Below, piece by piece: positions 33,305-41,503 of a DNA stretch of 49,826 bases. The notes under the pieces were generated by a model. It saw only the letters and a program-made list of their open reading frames with translations, was not told where the DNA came from and did not search any database. This stretch comes from UBA9926 sp023261215 (lineage in GTDB: Bacteria; Pseudomonadota; Gammaproteobacteria; Pseudomonadales; Azotimanducaceae). The stretch is taken from contig JAYPYV010000019.1 in NCBI GenBank assembly GCA_038136035.1, positions 1 to 49,826 on the forward strand, written 5' to 3'. A program made the translations under genes and the position numbers. Each line of letters starts with the position of its first letter. Within the stretch, counting starts at the first letter, position 1.

Positions 33305-34156
33305 ATGATGCACCGAAGCTTGCGGCCGTTTCTCCTCACAGCAGTCCTCATGATTTCGTGTGTGATCGCCACGGGCGCCTCGGCCAAACCATTGCGCATC
33401 TTGCTCACCAATGACGACGGTTACCTCGCGCCGGGCATTCGAGCGATGCGAACAACGCTCCTGGATGCCGGACACCAGGTGTTCCTAATTGCACCCGAAT
33501 CCAATCAAAGCGGCAGCGGCACCAGCATCTCGCCTCAAGGCATCATGGTTCAATCGCACGGTCACGGGGTCTGGAGCGTCGAGGGTCGGCCTGCCGACGC
33601 CGTCCGATATGCCCTTGGTCATCTGATGAAAGATGCGCCGCCAGACCTCGTGATTTCCGGGATCAATTTTGGTCAGAATGTTGGCGCTGATGTCATGGTA
33701 TCCGGCACAGTGGGCGCCGCCGTCACGGCTGTGTTGCAGGGGTTTCCCGCCATCGCGATCTCTGCGGAAATCAGACTGCCTGAGCTCGAATCGCAGTTCC
33801 CTTCAACCGTGTTGGCGCTACCCAAGGCTGCCCAATTCTTGACCGATCAATTGGAAAAAGGTGTTTTGCCGTCTGCAGGCGAGTTCATCAATCTTAATTT
33901 CCCCGCGACTCAGAAGCCCAAGGGGGTGCGCCAAGCCTCGCTGGCGGAGTCCTCTATCCTTGGGAGCGACTATGCCGAAACTGCCGAGGGTAAATGGCGC
34001 GCTGGGTATGCGACGGGGGCCAGAGATGCCGCATCGAGTGACCGTTCGTTGCTGAGCAACGAATTCATTACCGTGACCCCTCTTCGTGCCAGCTTCTTTC
34101 AATCTGCGCCAAGTCAAGCAACCAAAGACGCGATTTCACGCATGGTGACCGAGTAG
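33305..34156 (+). CDS. surE: SurE-type nucleotidase/acid phosphatase with signal peptide
   Basis: A 283-residue SurE-fold phosphatase. Residues 1-28 look like a Sec signal peptide (MHRSLRPFLLTAVLMISC... ending GASA), and the conserved core starts directly after it: RILLTNDDGY (metal Asp pair), APESNQSGSG (metal Ser/Asn), SGINFGQNVGADVMVSGTVGAA (active-site loop). Ordinary SurE, in the pcm-surE-rpoS region of gammaproteobacteria, is cytoplasmic and begins at the NDDG strand. This copy has neither that context nor that start, so it is likely a periplasmic paralogue. ATG 33305 and 33308 are adjacent; no strong ribosome site helps choose. Confidence 0.85.
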   Translation: MMHRSLRPFLLTAVLMISCVIATGASAKPLRILLTNDDGYLAPGIRAMRTTLLDAGHQVFLIAPESNQSGSGTSISPQGIMVQSHGHGVWSVEGRPADAVRYALGHLMKDAPPDLVISGINFGQNVGADVMVSGTVGAAVTAVLQGFPAIAISAEIRLPELESQFPSTVLALPKAAQFLTDQLEKGVLPSAGEFINLNFPATQKPKGVRQASLAESSILGSDYAETAEGKWRAGYATGARDAASSDRSLLSNEFITVTPLRASFFQSAPSQATKDAISRMVTE

Positions 34157-34168
34157 ATCCAGGGCCTT

Positions 34169-34188
34169 AGCTCCACCGAGCTCTTTGT
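34169..34188 (+). terminator. weak terminator-like hairpin after surE
   Basis: AGCTC, CACC, GAGCT then CTTTGT, 12 bases after the stop. The five-base stem is short, so this is only a candidate. Confidence 0.35.
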
Positions 34189-34435
34189 GTGCGCAGCCAT
34201 CAGTCCTCTGCTGGCTCGAGTGAGCACCCCAGCCCAGTCATCCGTCATCGGCTTTGCCGTTGATCACGCAACGCCTGAGCTCTATGAACAAGCATCGTGG
34301 ACACGCGCCGCGCCTCGTCTCGGATCGCTATCAGCTTACACCTTGGCACTTTCGCACCGAGGCTTGAAGCGCGCTGGTCCATAGTCGGGCGGCATTCACT
34401 TTTCTCAGAAGCTGTGAACCGCCGGGTTAGCGACC

Positions 34436-35755
34436 CTAGTGCAACCCACGACTCCGAGCGAGACGGTACATCAATAATGCAGCGCGCTCGATGAGCATCG
34501 GCAAGGTTCCAAGATCGATCGATTCATCTAAAGAATGCGCCCCCGTCCCCTCTGCGCCAATGCCATCAATGGCATCCACATAATCGGCGACAAAAGAGAC
34601 ATCGGCCGCACCGCGCTTGCCGGGGTCATAAGCCTCAACCGGTCCATAACCAAGATCCACACTCACCTGGCTGAGCTGTTCGAGCAAGGCTTGGTTTCCC
34701 GCGGTTGGCGCCATCGAGGGATAGCCCTCACTGAAGGTAATCTCGGCTGACGTTTGAGGTAAGTTGCCTTGGGTCACGATCCGTTTCATTCGTTCTCTCG
34801 CTGAAAGCTCCTGCGCCCGAGTTAAGGTCCTAAGACCGCCTTGGACCACAGCGCGACTCGCCACGACGTTCGTCTTGCCGAAGGTCTCGCCTCGATTCTG
34901 GGCGCGATCGTAATTGACTTCGGTCCCGCCCAGGATGACCCCTGGATTGAACGTTAAGTTCGGTTCCCCGGTGAGTTCCTCATGAAACGCAGAAAGAATT
35001 CTGGCTGCCTCGAATATCGCGCCACTGCCAACCGCCTCACTGAAAATATTTGAAGAATGCGCCCGAGTTCCTTCGACCGTAAGGAACCAACCGCTCGACC
35101 CTCGTCTTGCGATGGTCGCAGCATCTAGGCTGGTGGCAATTTCGAAACCCAGAGCCACGTCACATTGCTCAGCGGCCGAGATCAAATGCCCTCGGGAGAC
35201 TGACTTGGGTGAGCCTGACTTCTCTTCATCACCGATGAGCGCCACCACATATCGACCCTCATCGAGAACCCCAACCGATTTCAGAACTTTGAGGGCGAAC
35301 AACATAACCACATCGCCACCTTTCATGTCGTTCACACCCGGGCCAGTGGCGCGATCACCCGATCGCTCGAACGTCTGAAACGGACTAGAAGCTTCAAATA
35401 CCGTATCCAGGTGACCAATCAACAGCTGACAGAATCCTTCACCGCCTGAGTCTGCAAAGAGGTGTCCTGCCCGATCAACCGATTGCATGTCATGCCAAAT
35501 CGTTTCGAACCCTAGCGCGGCCAGTTCACGCTCAAACACCTGGCCTACGGCCCGGACCCCAGCATGATTCATGGTGCCACTGTTGATATTGACCACCTCC
35601 TCTAGCAGCGCAATCGCTGGCTCTTTTTGCTGACGCGCGAGTTCGGCAATACGGGACTCTATTTCCGAGAGTTCGGCTGTGACGGGCAGACTCCAAACGA
35701 TAACCATGACAAAGACCATCACTCGCTGGCGAGCTCTGTTCAATCGATCTCTCAC
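34436..35755 (-). CDS. exported M20 family metallopeptidase
   Basis: A 439-residue zinc peptidase of the glutamate carboxypeptidase group. Residues 1-27 are a signal peptide (basic start, VMVFVMVIVWSLPVTA). Zinc residues are visible in LLIGHLDTVF (His, Asp), GPGVNDMKGG (bridging Asp), ALIGDEEKSGS (catalytic Glu pair), GFEIA and, at the end, GTGAHSLDE (His). The dimerisation domain lies between, around GWFLTVEGTRAHSS. The GTG start at 35755 follows GGAGGT by five bases and is strongly preferred over upstream codons. It likely acts in the periplasm on peptides or N-acyl amino acids. Confidence 0.9.
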   Translation of the reverse strand: MRDRLNRARQRVMVFVMVIVWSLPVTAELSEIESRIAELARQQKEPAIALLEEVVNINSGTMNHAGVRAVGQVFERELAALGFETIWHDMQSVDRAGHLFADSGGEGFCQLLIGHLDTVFEASSPFQTFERSGDRATGPGVNDMKGGDVVMLFALKVLKSVGVLDEGRYVVALIGDEEKSGSPKSVSRGHLISAAEQCDVALGFEIATSLDAATIARRGSSGWFLTVEGTRAHSSNIFSEAVGSGAIFEAARILSAFHEELTGEPNLTFNPGVILGGTEVNYDRAQNRGETFGKTNVVASRAVVQGGLRTLTRAQELSARERMKRIVTQGNLPQTSAEITFSEGYPSMAPTAGNQALLEQLSQVSVDLGYGPVEAYDPGKRGAADVSFVADYVDAIDGIGAEGTGAHSLDESIDLGTLPMLIERAALLMYRLARSRGLH

Positions 35756-35802
35756 AAAACACCTCCACAACACGTTCGACACCCTATCAATGCAGCCTCA
35801 CG

Positions 35803-35816
35803 GGCTTAAATAAGCC
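35803..35816. repeat. short perfect palindrome upstream of the M20 peptidase gene
   Basis: GGCTTA, AA, TAAGCC, 48 bases before the GTG start on the minus strand, in an otherwise gene-free 259-bp region. It could be an operator overlapping the peptidase promoter; there is no direct evidence. Confidence 0.45.
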
Positions 35817-36014
35817 AAATTTGTTCCTGACTGACCCAGCCGGCCCGGCGACGCAGTTTGATCACTCAAGGCTTCAAACACTTTCTCATCTTGGCTCAGG
35901 ACGCCGGACCTGCCGCTTTCATCGCTCGCCCATGCGTCAAGTCTTGATTCGCAATAACTCGACCAAGGTCACTCTGTGTGGCGAGAAGCCTCGTCTCACA
36001 TAGCCCGAACAACG

Positions 36015-36455
36015 TCACTCATCGGCCGCGGGTTTGAGCGACCACTCGAACATGACGGTATCCCGCCGCTCTGAACTGGGCGATAACTTCCGATAACTTC
36101 GCTCGGCAGGGATGTTACCTTCATCCATCAGTAGCCAGACATTTTCGCATTCGTGCGCCCGAGCCCAAGCAAACAGTGCCTCGAGCAAGGCCGGAGCCAT
36201 TCCCTGCCCTCGGTAATGATCGCCCACCCCGACTTCGTTGACCCACAACTCGTTGTGCTTGTCCGGGTGTCGAATCAGCACCGCACTGGCCATTCCCACC
36301 ACAAGATCCGTACTGATGGCTAACATCATGATATGGGCGGGGTCCTGGATAAACCCTAGCGCTTCAGCAGCACGTATATCGAAATCAAACACCCCTTCCG
36401 CGACCTGTTCAAGTTGTGACTCTGATTGAAGCGCGGTAATCGTCCAGGCTTTCAT
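36015..36455 (-). CDS. GNAT family N-acetyltransferase
   Basis: A 146-residue acetyltransferase. LVVGMASAVLI and LWVNEVGVGDHYRGQGMAPALLEALFAWAR carry motif A with the Q/RxxGxG/A acetyl-CoA loop (RGQGMA). NVWLLMDEGNIPAERSYRKL is the motif B region, where the Asn and Tyr-Arg are typical. It is cytoplasmic and its substrate is unknown. The ATG is preceded by AGAGAGGG. No close operon partner is seen: 233 bases separate it from the P450 gene upstream. Confidence 0.85.
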   Translation of the reverse strand: MKAWTITALQSESQLEQVAEGVFDFDIRAAEALGFIQDPAHIMMLAISTDLVVGMASAVLIRHPDKHNELWVNEVGVGDHYRGQGMAPALLEALFAWARAHECENVWLLMDEGNIPAERSYRKLSPSSERRDTVMFEWSLKPAADE

Positions 36456-36688
36456 AGGGATCCCTCTCTGGGCTTCTCTGTGTGCTTCTCTTTACGCCGT
36501 TACCTGCGATTCCATTGCGTGTCTTCTTACCCTTTTTCGCGGGGATTCCTGGTGATCAGACGCCAACCGCCTCGATCATTTCGTTCCCATTCATCGTCAC
36601 GGCTATCGCAACCCACTCTTCCCTCAAACACAGGATCTTGCGACCCCGTCTCCCTGTGATCGCTCGAAGAACGGCTGCGATTCCTCGA

Positions 36689-37984
36689 TCAATGACGTGG
36701 ATGCAATGTCACTTCCAGCGACTTAAAACCGCGAATAAACGTGGAGTAGGTTCGCTCAGGCGGCGCAACAACCTCGATAAACTCAAAGCGTTTTAGGATT
36801 TCCTCCCAGAGGACTCTGAGCTGCATCTCTGCAAGACGATTGCCCATACATCGATGGATGCCGTAACCAAAAGACAGGTGCTGCCTGGCCTTGCTTCGAT
36901 CAACGCGAAAAGCATCGGCCTGTGCAATAGCCCTGGGATCTCGGTTGCCGGAGAGATACCACATCACCACTTTTTCGCCAGCACGGATCGATTGACCATT
37001 CAATTCGACATCCACCGTCGTTGTCCGCCGCATGTGTGCGAGCGGTGTTTGCCACCGGATCACCTCAGAGACCATATTGGGGATCAAACGCGGATCCGCC
37101 TTGATTTTGTCTAACTCACCTGGGTACTCGTTCATGGCGAGGACACCGCCTGAAATCGAGTTCCGCGTGGTGTCGTTCCCGCCAACAATCAGCAATAGGA
37201 GGTTGCCCAAGAATTCGAGTGGCGCCATATGCTTCGTTGATTCACCGTGGGCTAGCATAGAAATCAAGTCATTCGAGGGTCTCGCCTTGGCACGCTCGTT
37301 CCACAATTGCGTAAAGTAAGCCAGGCACTCCAATAACTCTGCCCGACGCGCCTCAGGGGTTTCACTGACCCCCATGCCGGGAGGTGTGGTTGCTACATCA
37401 CTCCACCGCGTCAGTTTCCGACGGTCTTCAAATGGAAAGTCAAACAGCGTCGCCAACATCTGAGTCGTCAGCTCAATGGAGACGCGATCAACCCAATTAA
37501 ACGATTCATTAAGGGGCAGTGCATCTAAAATCGCGGCTGCCCGCGATCGAATGACAGTCTCCAGAGACGCCAGATTGGGGGGCGCGACCACACCCGTGAC
37601 CGTCGCTCGCTGCACATCATGCTTGGGGGGGTCCATCGCGATAAACATGCCGAAGCCATCCCAGTTTTTGCGCACTTGATCTCTTGATTCTGGCTCGGAC
37701 TGTGCCTGGACCGGCATGGGCGCACCGCCCGCGCCTCCGATGGTGATGCCGCCTGCAGATGAAAACCGCTGGTGATCCTTATCAACCGCCATAATGTCGT
37801 GATACCGGGTGATCGACCAATAAGGACCGAAAGCGCTGTCTGGGCAATAGTGGACCGGGGCTTCGTCTCTCAACCGCTCAAAAAAGGGCGCCTCTAATCC
37901 CGCCTGAAAAAGCGCAGGATCCGCCACATTGAAGGTCTCAAGGTCGAGTTCGTACGGGTTTGGGCGTGGGCTATTCATGTTCAT
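36689..37984 (-). CDS. cytochrome P450, CYP153-like
   Basis: A 431-residue soluble P450. The haem-thiolate loop is FGYGIHRCMG with Cys379; the I-helix is LLLIVGGNDTTRNS, and EVIRWQTPLAHMRRT is the K-helix region. GGNDTTRNS and WQTPLAHMRRT are distinctive of CYP153 enzymes, which hydroxylate the terminal carbon of alkanes or fatty acids. I cannot state identity to a characterised member. No ferredoxin or ferredoxin reductase gene lies beside it, unlike many CYP153 loci, so electrons must come from elsewhere. It is divergent from recC across 348 bp. Confidence 0.9.
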   Translation of the reverse strand: MNMNSPRPNPYELDLETFNVADPALFQAGLEAPFFERLRDEAPVHYCPDSAFGPYWSITRYHDIMAVDKDHQRFSSAGGITIGGAGGAPMPVQAQSEPESRDQVRKNWDGFGMFIAMDPPKHDVQRATVTGVVAPPNLASLETVIRSRAAAILDALPLNESFNWVDRVSIELTTQMLATLFDFPFEDRRKLTRWSDVATTPPGMGVSETPEARRAELLECLAYFTQLWNERAKARPSNDLISMLAHGESTKHMAPLEFLGNLLLLIVGGNDTTRNSISGGVLAMNEYPGELDKIKADPRLIPNMVSEVIRWQTPLAHMRRTTTVDVELNGQSIRAGEKVVMWYLSGNRDPRAIAQADAFRVDRSKARQHLSFGYGIHRCMGNRLAEMQLRVLWEEILKRFEFIEVVAPPERTYSTFIRGFKSLEVTLHPRH

Positions 37985-38332
37985 GGTGCAGAATCTCTTT
38001 GGTCATCACTCACGTGAGGGGGCTCTTCACTGCTCTGCAGGTTACCATCGATTCTAATCAGCTTTGGTCTCTTGTTCACGCTGCAATACCTGAAATTGCT
38101 CGCGGGTCCAAAAACTGGCCTAAGGCCGGTCGTCTAGACCAGTTCTCGGCTCCAAAAGTCCGGCAACAGACGATTTCCGCTGTCCTTCGCAACACTTCGA
38201 GTCAGACACCCAGATAACAACAGATGACAACACCCCCCGCGCCCGATCGATGATTCGCTGAAAAAACTCACCAGCTGAGCAGCGCCCGGTATACTTCCTT
38301 CATGCGAGCCTACGCCTTGATTGTTTTCAGCT
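37985..38332. other. divergent intergenic region, P450 and recC
   Basis: 348 bases without a gene. An imperfect inverted repeat lies near 38115-38142: AACTGG and CCAGTT about 20 bases apart, with smaller palindromes (GGCCTAAGGCC, GGTC...GACC) inside. It could be a control site for either gene. No clear -10/-35 pair is seen. Confidence 0.45.
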
Positions 38333-41300
38333 ATGTTTAAACTGGTCCAATCCAACGACCTTCATGTGCTTGCCAACGTCCTTTGTGATGATCTTCGCTC
38401 ACCGCTTGCCCCCTTCACCCCGGAGACGATACTGATTCAAAGCTTGGGTATCGCCCAGTGGCTCAGGCAACGCGTCGCCGATCAGCTAGGCATCGCCGCG
38501 AACCTGCAACTTGAGCTCCCCGCCAGCTATCTGTGGGCGCAATACCGAACCCTTTTACAAAGCCGTTTCCAAGAGCCTTTGGATCGAGACGCTCTTGCAA
38601 TCCGTGTGCTTAAGTCACTGCCTCATATTCAGGCGCCGATTCTCGAGCAATTCAGAGCATCCAGACCGAAATCACAACGCGGGGACTTCGAATTGGCCCA
38701 ACAACTGGGTTCGGTCTTTGAGAACTATTTGCTTTATCGCCCTGACTGGGTGCTGGAATGGCAGGCGGGTAAGCAACCGGTAAACCACCCTGATGCCGAC
38801 TGGCAGGCTCTGATCTGGCAATCAGTCACGCGAATTGACCCTTTGCTGGCGGAAAACCATCGCGCCAGGCTGCATGTTCAATGGCTGGATCGCCTGAACC
38901 AAAGCGATGCAATGCATCAGTTGCCAGCGCGATTAAGCCTCTTTGGGCTCAGCACCTTGGCGCCGATGCAGCTCGATGCGTTTGAAGCACTCGCCAGGCA
39001 CATACCGGTGACTCTCTATTTTTTGAATCCTTGTGAGCACTATTGGGGCGATTTCATCACGCAACGGACTTCAGCACGGCAGGCCGCGAAAGCCATGGAT
39101 GCGGGCTACGACCCTGAGCTTCTGTTGTTGGACGCAGGACACCCACTCCTCGCTCATTGGGGTCGTCTTGGTCAGGAATTTCATGAACGCCTCACCCAGC
39201 AAGAGCCTGACCATTCGGTTGAACAATTTAGTTCAAAGTCCAACGAGACAACGCTGGGTCGCCTGCAAGCATCGATTCTCGAGGCGACCATTGAGTCAGC
39301 CAGTCCTGTCCAAGAAGGCGAAGCAACCCTGCCTGCCGACGACTCGATTGAAATCCATCGCTGCCATGGGCCACTGAGAGAGTGCGAGGTGCTCCTGGAT
39401 CAGCTCTTCACCTTAGTCGAGACAGACGATTCTGCGCTCGACAACACCCTCGTCATGGCGCCGGACATCGATGAGTATGTGTCGCACATTCACAGTGTTT
39501 TCAGCGATCGCCTCCCCTATACCATTGCCGATCAGCGTCAAATACTCTACTCGACGCTCGTGCCGACCTACTTGTTGCTCTTGGCGTTGCCCACATCAAG
39601 GCTGACCGCAAGCGGCGTGATCGATTTGCTTCAGCATCATGGGATCCAACGCCGTTTCGATTTATCCCCCACAGATATTCAACTCATCGAGCGATGGATT
39701 GGTGACGCCAATATCCACTTCGAGTGGGATGGGGCGCAAAAAAAGGACCGTTGGGGGTTACCCGATACGAATCAGTTCACGTGGCAATTTGGACTTGATC
39801 GAATCATTGCCGGCTTCTTGACAGGTAGAAAGGATGAACTCATCGCTGGCAGCGCTGCCATAGGGATTCCTGGCGAGGAGGCAAACACCCTGGATAAGTT
39901 CCTGGGCTTTCTCGACCTACTAACGAGAACCAGAGACGCACTCTCGCAATCTGGTACGGTTTCGTCTTGGAGCGACCGTCTCAATCGCCTGTTGACGGAC
40001 TGGTTTGATCTTCCCACCGAGCAAGCTGCTGAAACGCAAACCATCACTCAAGCCATTGAGCGGTGGTCGCGACTGCTGATCGAAGCAGATTTTCAAGACG
40101 CACTGACCTCCGAATGGGTCCTTGCCTGGTTTCATGAAAAGCTTGGCGAGCCCCGCGGATTGATGCACATGCATCAGCGAGGTGTGACCTTCGCGACGCT
40201 CGTTCCTTTGCGATCGATACCTTTCGATCACGTGTTCATCCTCGGCCTGAATGCCGACAGTTTTCCTAGGACGCGACATCGACCGTCGTTCGATTTGCTC
40301 GAGAACACACCTCGGCGGCTGGGCGACCGCTCACTTCGCGATGACGATCGGTATTTGTTCCTCGAGGCCATTAATGCCACACAGAAAAAACTGCGCCTGT
40401 CATTCGTGGGGCGAGATCAGCGGGATAATTCTGAGATCCCGCCCAGCTTGGTGGTGACCGAGCTGATTGATTGTATGGCAGCCATGGGCGAGGTTCTGCA
40501 CATCACGGACCACCCCCTGCAACCCTTCTCTTCTCGATACCGATCAGGCGAATTGACAACCTACCAGGGTCATTGGTGGACACCGGTTACCTTGCAATCT
40601 ATCGAGGCGATACCTCCGTCATCTTCGATGCCTGGCGATAATCATGTCGAAGGGGAAGCCCTGATTCGGTTTGCCCAACACAGCGGTCAAAGCTTCTTCG
40701 AGGAGGGTCTCGATGCCGGACTCCGAATATTTGATCGAACCTTGCAAGAAAGTGAACCCTTCGAATTTGATGCGCTCGATCGATATCTGGTCCTTGATCA
40801 ATGTGTTGATGCGCTCTTATCCGGTCTCTCGGTGCAAACACTCACCAAACAACTCGTTAGTCAAGGTCGCGCCTTGGAGGGACCGTGGGGAGAGCGTCAG
40901 CTCGCCACCACCCTTCGAGTGGCTGAAAGGATGGTCGAGAAAGTGACGGCTGAGGCCCGCGATACCCGCCGGATGCAGCCGATCGCGTGTTTTATTGACG
41001 AGAAAACCATCACCTTGAACTGCCAAGGCATCCGAGATGCAGATCATCTCCACGTTCGAGCGGGCCGCTGGACTGCACGGCAACTGATGCGACCATGGAT
41101 TGCCCATCTCCTCCTCCACGCCTCTGGCAGCGAATTGCCTGGAACGCTCCTGGGCGCGGAATCGGGCGAAATCAAAATGTCCAAACTGTCGCCACTATCG
41201 ACGGATGACGCGAAAAATGCCCTCGCACCCTTGCTCAAGCTTTATGACGCCTCGCAAACCCAGCCGGCCTTTCTTCCGATCGAGTCGACCTGGGCCTACT

Positions 41301-41503
41301 TCTCCGCAATCCAATCGGGCAAGGACACAAGCAGCGCCATGGAAGCGGCACGACAACAGTGGGATGGGCAATTTTATGGCCCCAATGAAAAAAGCGACCC
41401 TTATTGGGCGCGTATTGATGGGACGCTCGCGGATATTCCGCGGCTGAGCACCCTTCTCGAGCCTTTTCTGGCCGCCTTGTTTGCTACCTGGGGTAAAGCG
41501 TGA
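38333..41503 (+). CDS. recC: exodeoxyribonuclease V gamma chain (RecC)
   Basis: A 1056-residue subunit of the RecBCD helicase-nuclease, which repairs double-strand breaks and, in E. coli, reads the Chi site. It matches RecC along its length: QSLGIAQWLRQRVADQLGIAANLQ near the N-terminus, LSLFGLSTLAP and HRCHGPLRECEVLLDQL in the inactive helicase-like domains, and GVTFATLVPLRSIPFDHVFILGLN in the centre. It is a little shorter than E. coli RecC (1122). No strong ribosome site is seen before ATG 38333. It leads the recC-recB-recD unit; its stop overlaps the recB GTG start. Confidence 0.95.
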   Translation: MFKLVQSNDLHVLANVLCDDLRSPLAPFTPETILIQSLGIAQWLRQRVADQLGIAANLQLELPASYLWAQYRTLLQSRFQEPLDRDALAIRVLKSLPHIQAPILEQFRASRPKSQRGDFELAQQLGSVFENYLLYRPDWVLEWQAGKQPVNHPDADWQALIWQSVTRIDPLLAENHRARLHVQWLDRLNQSDAMHQLPARLSLFGLSTLAPMQLDAFEALARHIPVTLYFLNPCEHYWGDFITQRTSARQAAKAMDAGYDPELLLLDAGHPLLAHWGRLGQEFHERLTQQEPDHSVEQFSSKSNETTLGRLQASILEATIESASPVQEGEATLPADDSIEIHRCHGPLRECEVLLDQLFTLVETDDSALDNTLVMAPDIDEYVSHIHSVFSDRLPYTIADQRQILYSTLVPTYLLLLALPTSRLTASGVIDLLQHHGIQRRFDLSPTDIQLIERWIGDANIHFEWDGAQKKDRWGLPDTNQFTWQFGLDRIIAGFLTGRKDELIAGSAAIGIPGEEANTLDKFLGFLDLLTRTRDALSQSGTVSSWSDRLNRLLTDWFDLPTEQAAETQTITQAIERWSRLLIEADFQDALTSEWVLAWFHEKLGEPRGLMHMHQRGVTFATLVPLRSIPFDHVFILGLNADSFPRTRHRPSFDLLENTPRRLGDRSLRDDDRYLFLEAINATQKKLRLSFVGRDQRDNSEIPPSLVVTELIDCMAAMGEVLHITDHPLQPFSSRYRSGELTTYQGHWWTPVTLQSIEAIPPSSSMPGDNHVEGEALIRFAQHSGQSFFEEGLDAGLRIFDRTLQESEPFEFDALDRYLVLDQCVDALLSGLSVQTLTKQLVSQGRALEGPWGERQLATTLRVAERMVEKVTAEARDTRRMQPIACFIDEKTITLNCQGIRDADHLHVRAGRWTARQLMRPWIAHLLLHASGSELPGTLLGAESGEIKMSKLSPLSTDDAKNALAPLLKLYDASQTQPAFLPIESTWAYFSAIQSGKDTSSAMEAARQQWDGQFYGPNEKSDPYWARIDGTLADIPRLSTLLEPFLAALFATWGKA

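Noticed and set aside
36426..36796. Plus-strand frames between the GNAT and P450 genes
   Set aside because: No motifs, partly opposite the P450 gene, and rich in Arg, Ser and Phe as expected by chance.
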